Positions 17,311-26,591 are shown, numbered from the stretch's first letter. The stretch is 64,000 bases of DNA from Ornithinibacillus massiliensis (GCF_018310345.1 NZ_JAGXBY010000002.1:434001-498000), one strand, 5' to 3'. The notes: generated by a model from the sequence alone, not told the origin. Numbers and translations are program-made.

Positions 17311-17341
17311 AACTTCCCTGACAGCTAACGTCAGGGGAGTT
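17311..17341 (-). terminator. hairpin between the WYL regulator and the DJ-1 gene
   Basis: Stem CCCTGAC/GTCAGGG extended by flanking pairs (17311-17322 with 17330-17341), 7-base loop, followed on the minus strand by TTGTATTAT. Likely ends the regulator transcript, perhaps leakily. Confidence 0.6.
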
Positions 17342-17342
17342 G

Positions 17343-18302
17343 TTATATTTGATGAAATTTTATTAAATCGGATAGAACTTCGATAAGCCTATCCTTAAGA
17401 CTTATTGGCTCAATCACTTGAATAGATTTCCCATACGATAAGAGTATATTAGGTAAATATGTATGTATCATATCTTTTTCGAGAGTAAATACTGCTTGAT
17501 TTGAAATACGTTCTTGCAAATAATGCCCTAAAAACCAATTTTGACAAATGTCATCTAGAGAATTTGTATTTCCTTTGATAACTACAGAAATAATTTCTTT
17601 CCCTTCATTCAAAGTTGGAAGTAGATTTTTCATAAAATAGCCCCGTGCTAAAAATTGATTTGGCTGATTAAATTTATGTTCAGTTATCAATAAATTTCCA
17701 ACTCTTTCTATCCTAAAACTACGAATATCATTCCTACGGTGACAAAATCCAATTACATACCACTTATTGTTCCAATATATAATTCTATACGGATCAACCA
17801 ATCTATCATTTGGTAGATTTTCACCACTTTTTTGGTATAGGATTTTTACGGAATATCCGTCTGTTATAGCCTTTTTTAACTCCTTCAAGTAAGGTACTGT
17901 AGAGGAACTTACTCCATTTATTACCTCAAGAATGGATGAATGTTGGTTTAACTTTTCTTGCTGTTCTTGATTAGAATATTTTCTTAGCTTTGAAATAGCC
18001 CTGTTTAACGATTCATCTCCGTAATATCCTGCTTCTTCTGCAAACACAGCAGCATGAAGTAATGAGGTTTGCTCTTCTAGATTGAAGATAAGGGGAGCTT
18101 GTATAAAATTATTCAATAAAGTATATCCGCCGTTATGTCCTGGTTCTGAAACTATGGGTACACCACTAATTGAAAGCGTATCAATATAACGATACACAGT
18201 TCTTATATTCATCTCTAACTTTTCGGAGATTTGTTTAGCAGTAATTTTTTCACCGGAACTTAGCATCCATAAGATTGCTAGTACATTGTCAATTTTAGGC
18301 AT
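17343..18302 (-). CDS. WYL-domain transcriptional regulator (YafY-like, N-terminal HTH)
   Basis: 319 residues. An N-terminal winged helix (ITAKQISEKLEMNIRTVYRY, residues ~19-38) is followed by a linker and the WYL ligand-sensing domain with WYVIGFCHRRNDIRSFRIER near residue 188, then the C-terminal WCX-like extension. These proteins bind DNA in response to nucleotides or other ligands. It may regulate the DJ-1 gene just downstream; this is inferred from neighbourhood only. AGAGGTG ribosome binding site. Confidence 0.9.
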   Translation of the reverse strand: MPKIDNVLAILWMLSSGEKITAKQISEKLEMNIRTVYRYIDTLSISGVPIVSEPGHNGGYTLLNNFIQAPLIFNLEEQTSLLHAAVFAEEAGYYGDESLNRAISKLRKYSNQEQQEKLNQHSSILEVINGVSSSTVPYLKELKKAITDGYSVKILYQKSGENLPNDRLVDPYRIIYWNNKWYVIGFCHRRNDIRSFRIERVGNLLITEHKFNQPNQFLARGYFMKNLLPTLNEGKEIISVVIKGNTNSLDDICQNWFLGHYLQERISNQAVFTLEKDMIHTYLPNILLSYGKSIQVIEPISLKDRLIEVLSDLIKFHQI

Positions 18303-18553
18303 TTATTTGCACCTCTGTATGGTAGTTAATATAAGTCTAAACGATATTTTAATTGAGGTAAGTATTATAATAAAACAAGTATAGCGTAGTCCCCCTTTTC
18401 GTAACAAGCATCCTCGTATTATAAATTAGTAATCGTCTATTGCAGGACCATTCTTCACGCACTAAACAGGGATGGTAGCCTAATAACGTTTATACTTTAT
18501 ACGGAACATTCTTCCTTACAAATCCCAGGTATCTGGAACATTTTTTATCCATA

Positions 18554-18585
18554 CAAAAAAAGAGACTAGCAATTTGCTAATCTCT
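18554..18585 (-). terminator. strong intrinsic terminator of the CAP-domain gene
   Basis: Stem AGAGATTAGCAA with its partner (one mismatch), followed on the minus strand by TTTTTTT. Fifteen bases after the CAP gene stop. The 18303-18553 stretch beyond it contains no gene. Confidence 0.85.
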
Positions 18586-18599
18586 TGATGAGTCCAAAT

Positions 18600-19478
18600 T
18601 TATTTACCGATAAATTGTTGTGTCCAAATGTTCCCTTGTTCCACATACCCTACACCAATGTGTGTAAAGTTCGAATTTAGTATATTTGCACGGTGGCCTT
18701 CACTGTTCATCCAAGCATTAACTACTTCTTGTGGAGAGCGCTGGCCTTTGGCGATGTTTTCACCTGCAGTACGGTAAGTTATTCCAAAGCTTTTCATCAT
18801 ATCAAATGGTGAACCATAATTTGGGCTATTATGGCTAAAGTAATTGCTTGCTGCCATATCGCGTGATTTTTCTCTCGCTACTTTACTTAATTCTGTATCA
18901 ACTTTCAAGGGAGCTAAGCCATTTTTCTCTCTTTCTTGATTTGTAAGCTCGACTACTTCTTGCTCGAATTGACTTAGTTCAGATGCTTGAGATTGGTTTT
19001 TCTCAGTTTCTTCTGCTATTTGTTCTGTTGCTTGATCTTTAGCTGGAGCCTGTTCAGTTTGTTCCTTAGCCGGCTCTTTCACTGGTTGTTCTTGTTGCTC
19101 AGTCTTCTCTGGTTGAGCAGGTTCTTCCTTTTGTGCAGGTTGCTCTTGTTGCTCAGTTTTTTCCGGCTGAGCAGGTTCTTCTTTTTGTGCTGGCTGCTCT
19201 TTTTGTTCAGACTTTTCTGGTTGAGCTGGTTGTTCCTTTTGAGTTACGTTCTTATTTGCTTCTTTCCAATCAATATGATATTTTTCCATCAGTTTATTGA
19301 TTAGATTATGAATTTTTGCTTGTGCTTCTTGTCCAGTCAAACTACCATTTTCTCCATTGATTGAATAGTAGAATTTATAGTTAAACGAATGATTTGATTC
19401 GGCATTTGCTGTATCAAAACCTGCTCCAAAGATAAGAGCTGCTGATAAAGCTGTAACCATTCCAATTTTCTTAAACAT
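18600..19478 (-). CDS. secreted CAP (SCP/PR-1) domain protein with Pro-Glu-Lys repeats
   Basis: 292 residues. A signal peptide ends near ANA (residue 26). Residues 81-140 hold about three copies of an 18-residue, Glu/Gln/Pro/Lys-rich repeat (KEEPAQPEKTEQ). The C-terminal CAP domain (about 173-292) has the conserved NYFSHNSPNYGSPFDM, GENIAKGQ and MNSEGHRANILN segments. It resembles Bacillus YkwD, a secreted protein of unclear function. Charged repeats would act as a cell-wall spacer. A paralogue with a LysM anchor lies at 56532. Excellent AAAAGGAGAGG ribosome binding site and its own terminator. Confidence 0.9.
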   Translation of the reverse strand: MFKKIGMVTALSAALIFGAGFDTANAESNHSFNYKFYYSINGENGSLTGQEAQAKIHNLINKLMEKYHIDWKEANKNVTQKEQPAQPEKSEQKEQPAQKEEPAQPEKTEQQEQPAQKEEPAQPEKTEQQEQPVKEPAKEQTEQAPAKDQATEQIAEETEKNQSQASELSQFEQEVVELTNQEREKNGLAPLKVDTELSKVAREKSRDMAASNYFSHNSPNYGSPFDMMKSFGITYRTAGENIAKGQRSPQEVVNAWMNSEGHRANILNSNFTHIGVGYVEQGNIWTQQFIGK

Positions 19479-19910
19479 TGAAATTTCCCTCTCCTTTTCG
19501 CTAAATGTTTGTTTATCAACTTACGAACACATCATAACACACGTTTTTTGTAATATTTATGGATTAATTTCCCATTAACATGGTCGGAATCTACTCGTAA
19601 CTCCATCATTATATAAAAACACTAGAGTTATTAACTAGAACAGAAGAATAATAGTCTTAATTTTATTGCTATAAAATAGGAAAACAGGAAATTAATTCTA
19701 GGAATATAGTATTGACAACTTTTCGCGAATGCGCTTTTTGTAACAATTATCGCTATTTTGTAATATAAATTCCGACTTATTTACGGACATAGAGGCAGAA
19801 TTACTAGATAAGGAAAAATACACTTGCAGCTAATATCTCCTAGTTTCCTTCTAGTCTTCAATCCTAGCAGGGAAATGTTAGTAAGTAGTCAAGCAATCTA
19901 AATTCAGTTC
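19479..19910. other. intergenic region upstream of the CAP gene
   Basis: About 430 bases without a supportable gene. A TTGACA lies at 19713-19718 on the plus strand but has no matching -10 and no gene in front of it. The sequence is AT-rich, with scattered TTTTGTAA motifs (19734, 19753 and, inverted, near 19545). I cannot assign these. Confidence 0.4.
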
Positions 19911-19937
19911 AAAAGAAAAACACCTCCAAATGGGGTG
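19911..19937 (-). terminator. intrinsic terminator of the shortened VOC gene
   Basis: Stem CACCCC / GGAGGTG with loop ATTT, followed on the minus strand by TTTTTCTTTT. Twenty bases after the VOC stop. Confidence 0.75.
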
Positions 19938-19958
19938 CAGTCGAAGTATTATCACTAT

Positions 19959-20249
19959 TTAAAGCTTATTTTCTGATACTCGTAGTGAATAAATCTCAAA
20001 GTTTTCTACATTCAAATCATGAATAACTCTGTTTTTCTCTTTCTCCATGTTTAAAACTCCTAAACGAAGTGGACCACTCCCTTTTGCTGGTGTACCCTTA
20101 GCAAGTTGCAACCAACTACCTGGAACAACCTCCCATTCTGCAAATCCTTCATGGGGGACAAAATCAGGTTTACGTTGAAACAGTTCTTCGTACCATTTTT
20201 GCCCTTCTTCCATATCTGGTACTCGAATCTGAACAGTCATTTCAAAAAT
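19959..20249 (-). CDS. VOC-superfamily protein, apparently shortened at the C-terminus
   Basis: 96 residues from TTG 20249, which has AGGAG 8 bases upstream. The N-terminal module is clear: TVQIRVPDMEEGQKWYEELF, then GSWLQLAKG and LRLGV. After NFEIYSLRV, where relatives continue with a second set of strands ending in DPWGN-type residues, the frame stops and a terminator follows. The gene therefore lacks roughly its last 25 residues, by deletion or frameshift. Whether the product still folds is unknown. Confidence 0.7.
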   Translation of the reverse strand: MFEMTVQIRVPDMEEGQKWYEELFQRKPDFVPHEGFAEWEVVPGSWLQLAKGTPAKGSGPLRLGVLNMEKEKNRVIHDLNVENFEIYSLRVSENKL

Positions 20250-20431
20250 CAAAATAATCACTCCTAAAACTATGTAATTGCATCTTAAAGATAACACTTA
20301 ATGCCTAATTCAAATTCTTCTGGTTTGCTCTCTTATATTCTGTGGAGATTAAATGCTATAAGGTTAATTAGAGTGTTCTCGTTTGTATGTATGCCATAAT
20401 AGTTATGATACTTGCAATCTGGGTTGATTAG

Positions 20432-21643
20432 CTAATCTAGCTTACTTGATAATTCAAACAAAATCTCTGGCCACCAGTCTACCTTTCCAGTTGTTATTCC
20501 ATTACGAACTATAACAACATTATATTTAGGGCTAACGTAAATAACTTGACCATATTTACCATGTGCAAAGAAATCATATTCTTCTTCTCCACGATTGTAG
20601 CCTAACCACATATATGCATAATAACCGTGGTTACGGTTAAAAAAGTCCCATTGTGTAGAGCCATAATAAGAATCCTTCAAGCCCTCAATTGGTTTTGTAG
20701 AATCAATTACCCATTGACTCGAAATAACCTGTTCTTCGTTCCAGTTACCTTCATCTAAATACAATTTGCCAAATTTAGCAAAATCTATAGGTCTAGCATT
20801 TATACCACTTTCCATTTTTTCGAATCCATGCTTTTTACTGTCTATACTCCAAGAAGCTGAGAACTCCATTCCTACTGGTTCCCATAACGTCTTTTGTAAA
20901 TATTCAGAAACACTTTGTTTAGTTGACCTCTCTAAAATTATCCCTAATAATAGAGGATTATAATTGTTGTATAGGAACTTCTCTCCTGGTATATCAACTA
21001 ATTCAGTTTCTTCTAGAGCTAAACTCCTTAGATTAGGAGAATAATATGTTTTAGCGTCATCTCCAAATAATAATCGACCTTCCTCATAATGTATTCCAGA
21101 GGACATCATGAGTAGGTTTTGTATACTAATATCTTCAAATCCTTTATTTGTCAATTCGGGTATATAGTTAGTGATGGGTTCTTCAATACTCTCGATATAT
21201 CCATCCTCTATTGCTTTACCAATCAGAAATGATACAAAAGATTTTGCAGCAGAGAAAGACGTATTTATAGACTCTCTGTTATAATCGTTAAAATATTTTT
21301 CATATATTATATGATCATCCTTAATAATAATAAATGAAGTTGTATCCGATTCGGTAAAGAACTGTTCAGCTTCTCCAATCGTATATTTTTCTTGATTATA
21401 GTTATAGCTAATATCCTTTAACACATCATCGATCAATTCTTCTTTCAAATTATAGTCGAAGGTGAAGCTATTATCCCCTTTCACAATTTCTCTGTATGCA
21501 AACTTCTGATGATCGTAAAAATCTGATTCACCCCAGAGAATATTCCTACTAACATAGGTGAATGATTTATAATCCGGTAATATGAACAGATACGATAATA
21601 AAACTAGAATTAATCCTATTAGCAAGATACTAATTTTTTTCAT
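20432..21643 (-). CDS. serine hydrolase of the beta-lactamase class C / esterase family
   Basis: 403 residues. An N-terminal hydrophobic helix (residues 5-25) anchors or exports it. Catalytic motifs are present in order: SAAKS (SxxK) near residue 131, YNNYN (YxN) near 226 and HGKYG (HxG box) near 362. Such proteins hydrolyse beta-lactams, D-peptides or esters outside the cell; the substrate is unknown. GGGGG ribosome binding site. Isolated on the minus strand. Confidence 0.9.
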   Translation of the reverse strand: MKKISILLIGLILVLLSYLFILPDYKSFTYVSRNILWGESDFYDHQKFAYREIVKGDNSFTFDYNLKEELIDDVLKDISYNYNQEKYTIGEAEQFFTESDTTSFIIIKDDHIIYEKYFNDYNRESINTSFSAAKSFVSFLIGKAIEDGYIESIEEPITNYIPELTNKGFEDISIQNLLMMSSGIHYEEGRLLFGDDAKTYYSPNLRSLALEETELVDIPGEKFLYNNYNPLLLGIILERSTKQSVSEYLQKTLWEPVGMEFSASWSIDSKKHGFEKMESGINARPIDFAKFGKLYLDEGNWNEEQVISSQWVIDSTKPIEGLKDSYYGSTQWDFFNRNHGYYAYMWLGYNRGEEEYDFFAHGKYGQVIYVSPKYNVVIVRNGITTGKVDWWPEILFELSSKLD

Positions 21644-21720
21644 AAGTCCCCCATCGATTTCAATTTTCTAACTCTCTTTTATCTATAATTGACATTGGTG
21701 ACCCATATAACGAATGTTTA

Positions 21721-22152
21721 TTACAAACATGTTCTAAAAACATAGCTAACCTTGTCGTAATTCATTTTTTCCTCATAAAAATGGTGTGCATTTGTTCTTT
21801 GTAAACCTGAAGACAAAGCAACACTTTCATAATTGTTTTCTTTTGCCCAATTATGAACAAAAGTAAGTAGCTTTTCTCCATACCCCTTTGAACGCCTTTT
21901 CGCATCGGTTACTAAGTCACAAACCCAAACAAATCTACCGTAGTATAGTGTAATCATAGGTTTAAAACCAATTACTGCAACTAATTCTCCTCTATCAAAT
22001 AAAGCGAACATTTTATATCTATCCGTATCTCTTGCATCCAACACTAATTCGAGATATGTTTCTTCGTCTAGATGAGTTCGTAGCTGTTTCATAACCGTGA
22101 ATGCTTCTAAAATTTCGTTTTGTGAATTTAATTCTTTAATTGATATAGTCAT
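21721..22152 (-). CDS. GNAT-family N-acetyltransferase
   Basis: 143 residues from ATG 22152, which has GAAGGG upstream. The acetyl-CoA binding motif A is [11 protein letters not shown] near residue 90, preceded by the [12 protein letters not shown] strand and followed by [16 protein letters not shown], the usual motif B. Substrate unknown. Confidence 0.88.
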   Translation of the reverse strand: MTISIKELNSQNEILEAFTVMKQLRTHLDEETYLELVLDARDTDRYKMFALFDRGELVAVIGFKPMITLYYGRFVWVCDLVTDAKRRSKGYGEKLLTFVHNWAKENNYESVALSSGLQRTNAHHFYEEKMNYDKVSYVFRTCL

Positions 22153-22221
22153 TATTATTCCCTTCTTCATCTTTAGTAGTATTTATTGAAAGTAAAAAAT
22201 TAGATGCCCTTTATGGTCTCC

Positions 22222-22688
22222 TTACCCCATATCCCCAACATAAGTGGCAATAACGTCACCTTCTGTTTCATATTTTAATAGAATTGGTATCATTGCTTTC
22301 GGGTATAAATCAGAATTAGATAATTCTTTCATAGGTATCCACTCAATCCCTATTTGATCAGGGTCAGGTTCGAGATTCTTACCTAATTTATTTAGATCTG
22401 AAGGAACTGTGCAGGAAAAAAGATGAACCACTACGTGAGTTTCGCTATCCCAACGAGCGTGTTCATGGTTTTTTCCGATATACTACTTACAAATAGAAGC
22501 TCGTTTACTTCAACCTTTACCCCTATCTCTTCTCTACATTCCCTAATTACTGCCTCTTTTAGAGTCTCGCCTGGTTCCTGACCACCACCAGGGAGTATGT
22601 TCATAAACTTGTTATAATCATATTTTTTTACAGTTAATAGTTTCCCTTCATTGATGATAATCGCTTGAACAGAGCTTCTTATTTTCAA
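22222..22688 (-). pseudogene. NUDIX hydrolase gene split by a frameshift
   Basis: The N-terminal part (22688-22431) carries a complete NUDIX box opening GGGQEPGETLKEAVIREC and closing REEIGV. It then runs out of frame after ELLFVSS. The other frame picks up exactly the expected continuation, GKNHEHARWDSETHVVVHLF, and runs to 22222. A single-base indel near 22480-22490 separates them. Either the gene is inactive or the assembly has an error there. The catalytic box itself is intact. Confidence 0.85.
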
Positions 22689-22775
22689 CTATAACTCACT
22701 CCATATTCCCATTAGAATTATATAATTTATAATATTTTTAAAAGCGGATCCAATAAAGTTTCTTTCTGACTAACA

Positions 22776-23448
22776 TTATTGCTTAACTTTATAGTGCACC
22801 CACACAGAACCTGAACCAACAAGCTTTACCTGAATCATATCTAATTTAGTTATTTCATGTACAGATTGTAATTCATCGCAATCGAATAGTGATGGTGTTC
22901 TTCTTCCGCCCACTACTAATGGAGAATATACAATACTAATTTCATCTATTAAACCCTGTCTTAAAAAAGCTCCGTTGATTGCTCCTCCACCACTTAAGCC
23001 AAGTTTTCTAAATCCCATTTCATATAACTTTTGAAGTGCTAAAGTTAGGTCAATATGGTCATCCTTGCCTGCAATAATATAGGTTATTTCTTTCGCTTCT
23101 AGTTGTTCAAAATAAGCAGGAGGAGCATCTTCTTTCGTTACAACGATGAGCCCATCTGTTTGATACCAATTAATTCGACCTCTCCCGTCAAAAACGATGT
23201 AAGCTTTTGATTTTTTAGGTTCATAAACTGATTTTTCTAATTCAATCCAGTGATTGCCATACACCATCAATGTTTCACTTCCAGATAATAATGCAACACA
23301 TTCTAAGTCATCATATAACCGATGGCTTAGAAAGTGCATCTCCATCAATTCCTTCTTTTGTCCATTCTGATACATTATGGTTTGGGGCAGTTGTCAGTTT
23401 TCCATCTATTGAGGAGAAAACATTTAGTATTACTTTCGGTCTATTCAT
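22776..23448 (-). pseudogene. RibD C-terminal-domain reductase (dihydrofolate-reductase-like) gene with a frameshift
   Basis: ATG 23448 (ribosome binding site GAGGTGAG) begins MNRPKVILNVFSSIDGKLT, the usual start of RibD-C reductases. The frame breaks near 23330 after EGIDGDA. The adjacent frame continues HFLSHRLYDDLECVALLSGS, then LGLSGGGAINGAFLRQGLID, to 22776. A one-base indel explains the split. RibD-C proteins reduce riboflavin precursors or related pyrimidines with NADPH. This copy would be inactive unless the break is a sequencing error. Confidence 0.85.
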
Positions 23449-23732
23449 TTCTCTCACCTCTATTCTTTTACTCATACATAATGGTAACATAATATTCAAA
23501 AAATAAAATCGATTTTTCTCCTGTAATTATCGGTGATAGACTACTAGAACAGAATGAATTCATTGGTTATAGTAAGAGATACCAATGTTTAGAATTAGTA
23601 TCTCTTACTTTTGACTATTGATTACTATAACGGGTACTAGTTTGTCTATTTAATCAATGTAAAATATTTAATACCATCTCCGGATAATAGGCGTAAAACA
23701 GCTTCCCCATCTTCAACACTACAGTGATTTAA

Positions 23733-24656
23733 CTATTTTTCTAACAACTCCTGAATCCATCTGCTCAACGTTGTTTTGTCAACAAACGGCGCTAGACGAG
23801 TAATCGCTTCTGGATTAACATTAGCAATTTTTCTGTCTTCCACAAGTCGATTTAAATATTCCCTTCCAAGAAAAGGTGCTAAAGAGGTGAGAAGGTGTGA
23901 ATCTAAATGCCATTCCATCGTCCGGTCAACTATACTAATTAACTTTTCGCGGCTGCAGAATGGAGCAAGGTTAACGATCGTTTTCATCTCAACCTCATTA
24001 CTGATTGCCTGCTCCATTAACTCATCCACTACTTCCCTTCCAATAAACGGTGCTAATCTTGAAACAGCCTTTAAATCCATTCCATCTTTATTTGCTTGGT
24101 CAATTAATCCCCTTAACACATCTTTACTGAGGAATGGAGCCATTTTCTGAACAAACCTTATATCAAATTCATCGTCTATCGTTCTGGCTACAACCAATTC
24201 ATCTAACAATTCTGTTTCGATAAATGGTGCTAAACGTACAAGCAAATCCGTATTTAATAACCGTTTATCCAGTTTTGATGTAACTTCAGTCAATTCACTT
24301 GATTTTAAGAGAGGGGCAGCATTGACTAATCCTTCCATATCCGCTTCTCCTGTATTAATCATAGAAGAAACGTCCTCATGTCGGCTTTCAGAAAAACCTT
24401 TCATGACGTGCCCAAAGTTCTTAATATATACCGAACTATCTTCATCTGCTCCCCCATTCATTAACTCATCAATAGATACCCCAAAAGTTTGCCCAATAGT
24501 CATTAATGTTCCTATATCAGGTAATGAATCACCTCGTTCCCATTTCGACACGGCCTGATGACTAACATTCAATTTATCCGCCATTTCCATTTGTGTCCAA
24601 TCTCGTTCCTTCCTTAGCTTCGAAATATAGCTTCCAACCTTACTTGTATTTAACAT
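23733..24656 (-). CDS. XRE-family HTH regulator with a long LAPF-repeat tail
   Basis: 307 residues. Residues 1-65 are a Cro/C1-type HTH (WTQMEMADKLNVSHQAVSKW). The rest is built of about six degenerate repeats of ~30 residues, each containing (R/N/S)LAPF followed by a helix such as REVVDELMEQA; the LAPF-type signature occurs near residues 140, 170, 200, 230, 260 and 290. The tail probably forms an alpha-helical repeat for dimerisation or ligand/protein contact. Ribosome binding site GGAGG. A palindromic GTAGAA site about 90 bases upstream may be its own operator. Its targets are not evident. Confidence 0.88.
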   Translation of the reverse strand: MLNTSKVGSYISKLRKERDWTQMEMADKLNVSHQAVSKWERGDSLPDIGTLMTIGQTFGVSIDELMNGGADEDSSVYIKNFGHVMKGFSESRHEDVSSMINTGEADMEGLVNAAPLLKSSELTEVTSKLDKRLLNTDLLVRLAPFIETELLDELVVARTIDDEFDIRFVQKMAPFLSKDVLRGLIDQANKDGMDLKAVSRLAPFIGREVVDELMEQAISNEVEMKTIVNLAPFCSREKLISIVDRTMEWHLDSHLLTSLAPFLGREYLNRLVEDRKIANVNPEAITRLAPFVDKTTLSRWIQELLEK

Positions 24657-24744
24657 CCTAATTTCCTCCTAAAATTGTTTCAGCGCGCACTGTTACTGAA
24701 AGCGTAGCATATAGATCACAAGATGCCTATCAACAGTTAGTTGA

Positions 24745-24769
24745 GTAGAAAATTCTACTACCAGTAGAA
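24745..24769. promoter_or_regulatory. GTAGAA inverted repeat, candidate operator of the XRE regulator
   Basis: GTAGAA (24745-24750), AA, TTCTAC (24753-24758) form a perfect 6-2-6 palindrome. A further GTAGAA half-site sits at 24764-24769. The cluster lies about 90 bases upstream of the XRE gene start, a normal place for autoregulation. Binding is inferred only. Confidence 0.45.
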
Positions 24770-24932
24770 TGTAACAACATAGAATTCGGTCTTACGGCTT
24801 GTAGGTTATCATACTGTGCAAAACAATACATCTGAATCACGGAAAAAACATAGCAGAGCTAAGCTGTTTTTACCGTTCAGTTACTATAAGGTTGTAAATT
24901 TAATTATCAGCAAGAATAGTTGAGGTTTTACG

Positions 24933-25482
24933 TTATAAATTAAATCTTTGTTTGATCATTTCTGCTACAACTTCCGCACTTATGTTGGTATTATCTATCT
25001 TTATATAGTTCTTAAATTTAATTTCATCTTCCAATGAATTCAAACTATATTTTTCCATTGATTGGATTAAATCTTTTTCTGACCAATCAATATTCCTCTT
25101 GGAAGGTTTATGTTCGATTCAAACTTTTATTTCGTAAAAGTCTTTTCTCTATATCAGCTTCAAGCTCTACTTAATAAACAGTGCCACCTCTTGATTCAAA
25201 CAGTCGGGACACTTTATTAACGTATTCCCAATCGGCTTTTAAATCAAAAGCCCAGACATATGTAAAAATAATACCGTATAAATTACTTTTGGATACCTCT
25301 TCAAAAATCTCCTGTCGAAACAGATTAACAAGCCTCTTTCCTTCTTTTGTACCGTAGTCGAAAAATTGACTAACTAAATCGATTGTCATGTGATTATAAA
25401 ACAGCTTTAACCTTGTTATTTTGGCTAACTCCTGTCCAACAGTCATTTTACCAACTGCTTGAGGTCCAAAAAGAAGTACCAA
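24933..25482 (-). pseudogene. P-loop kinase/ATPase-like gene with a stop and a frameshift
   Basis: TTG 25482 follows GGAGG. The first 103 codons carry a Walker A-like LLFGPQAVGKMTVG and a KLFYNHMTID segment typical of small AAA/shikimate-kinase-like proteins. A TAA at 25171-25173 interrupts ...GGTVY, yet the same frame continues VELEADIEKRLLRNKSLNR. A frameshift near 25110 then moves to a frame reading HKPSKRNIDWSEKDLIQSME down to a stop at 24933. Two lesions make a pseudogene more likely than sequencing error. The intact protein would have been about 180 residues. Confidence 0.8.
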
Positions 25483-25527
25483 TTCTTTTACTACCTCCTT
25501 CCTATAAATTTAATAAAGCCAGTAAAT

Positions 25528-26070
25528 CTATTCGTTTATAATATTATGATAAATTTTATCTACTATAATAGAAGGTGGTAGTGTTCCATCCACAATGAAA
25601 TCCGAACAGGGTTTAATAGACTGGATCATTTCCAAATAGCCTCTTCTCCCTCTCGATAAGTAGTTCTCCATTTCATTTAATATACTTTCTTTAGAACGAT
25701 TATTATAATCTCGGACTACTCTACGCGCCATGGCAATATCCAAAGGCGTATCAATATAAACAGCCAAATCTATTAAACTTTTTATCTTAGCGTGTTTATA
25801 GGCAAACGGATAATCCAATATAATGTATTCTAATGGGGAATCAATCAATTCTTTTAAATCTACAAAAAACTCATCCAAATTCCATTCATCATAGACAGCT
25901 CCTTTGTCAACCCAATCAATAATATCAATAGGTCCCTCCACATCATAATCATCAAAGAATAATACTTTTGTATTGGTTAACCTTTTATTTAATCGTTTCG
26001 TGATGGTTGTTTTTCCTCCACCAGACACTCCTGCAATGGAAATAACAAATGGATAGTTTCTTTTGTTCAA
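25528..26070 (-). CDS. P-loop kinase, uridine-kinase-like
   Basis: 180 residues from TTG 26070, which has AGGAGGGG 7 bases upstream; the longer frame to 26094 overlaps that site. Walker A is GVSGGGKTT near residue 13. FFDDYD, LDYPFAY and the lid-like RRVVRDYNNR segments follow, as in uridine kinase-type nucleoside kinases. The true substrate is unknown, since many small antibiotic or metabolite kinases share this layout. Confidence 0.85.
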   Translation of the reverse strand: MNKRNYPFVISIAGVSGGGKTTITKRLNKRLTNTKVLFFDDYDVEGPIDIIDWVDKGAVYDEWNLDEFFVDLKELIDSPLEYIILDYPFAYKHAKIKSLIDLAVYIDTPLDIAMARRVVRDYNNRSKESILNEMENYLSRGRRGYLEMIQSIKPCSDFIVDGTLPPSIIVDKIYHNIINE

Positions 26071-26142
26071 CGTAATTCCCCTCCTATTTAACATCTACCT
26101 TACTCACTTAACTTAATTTTCAAAAATATATATGTAAAAATA

Positions 26143-26165
26143 AAGATCATCAATAAGATGACCTT
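26143..26165 (-). terminator. hairpin terminator
   Basis: 9-bp stem with one G-U pair (AAGGTCATC with GATGATCTT), 5-base loop, followed on the minus strand by TATTTTTACAT. It would end transcripts from the small membrane-protein gene at 26454. Shares the GATCATC core with three other hairpins in the window. Confidence 0.6.
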
Positions 26166-26453
26166 ACTATTTCTTTTACTGATATGCTTACATATCTTCT
26201 ATTTTCTTATTCCAATCAATATGATTCCGTAATAAAACATAGTAGATTGTATTTACTTGAGGAAGTGTAAATATACTTAACATAACCATTTATACAAAAT
26301 TACTCAGCGTTCATTCTATTGAAGTATCATTTGAGCAAATCCTAGAAGTCTAATTCAATAACAGTCCCTATTCGTTTTATGTTGAGAATTGGACTAAAAA
26401 TATATAATAATCTCGCAAAGTTTTTGCTGCATATACACAAAACAACACCAAAC
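26166..26453. other. gene-free stretch with a protein-like fragment
   Basis: On the minus strand near 26195-26300 a 33-codon stretch ends YYVLLRNHIDWNKKIEDM and reads like protein. It has no ribosome binding site and is short. It may be a remnant. Nothing else stands out. Confidence 0.25.
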
Positions 26454-26591
26454 TTATCTATTATTTCTAATTTCTTCCAATAATTCTATGACACGATTGT
26501 TTTGTTTTTCAATGGTTTTTAGCCTTTTTTCCATGATACTTGAAGAAAAAAATATAATTAGTACAATAGCAATTCCTATTATTAATTCCAA
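26454..26591 (-). CDS. 45-residue single-pass membrane protein (DUF4083-like)
   Basis: Starts at TTG 26591, 7 bases after a GGGGGG ribosome binding site. Residues 1-19 form one membrane helix (ELIIGIAIVLIIFF), followed by a charged cytoplasmic tail with a coiled-coil-like helix (KRLKTIEKQNNRVIELLEEI). This layout matches small Bacillus proteins with a helix plus short coiled coil, for example DUF4083. Function unknown; proteins like this often modulate a larger membrane complex. It lies upstream, by orientation, of nothing obvious. Confidence 0.65.
   Translation of the reverse strand: MELIIGIAIVLIIFFSSSIMEKRLKTIEKQNNRVIELLEEIRNNR

Noticed and set aside
18987..19304. 105-codon plus-strand frame rich in Leu, Phe and Ser, looking like a membrane protein
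   Set aside because: It is antisense to the Glu/Gln/Lys repeats of the CAP protein, which always gives a hydrophobic shadow.
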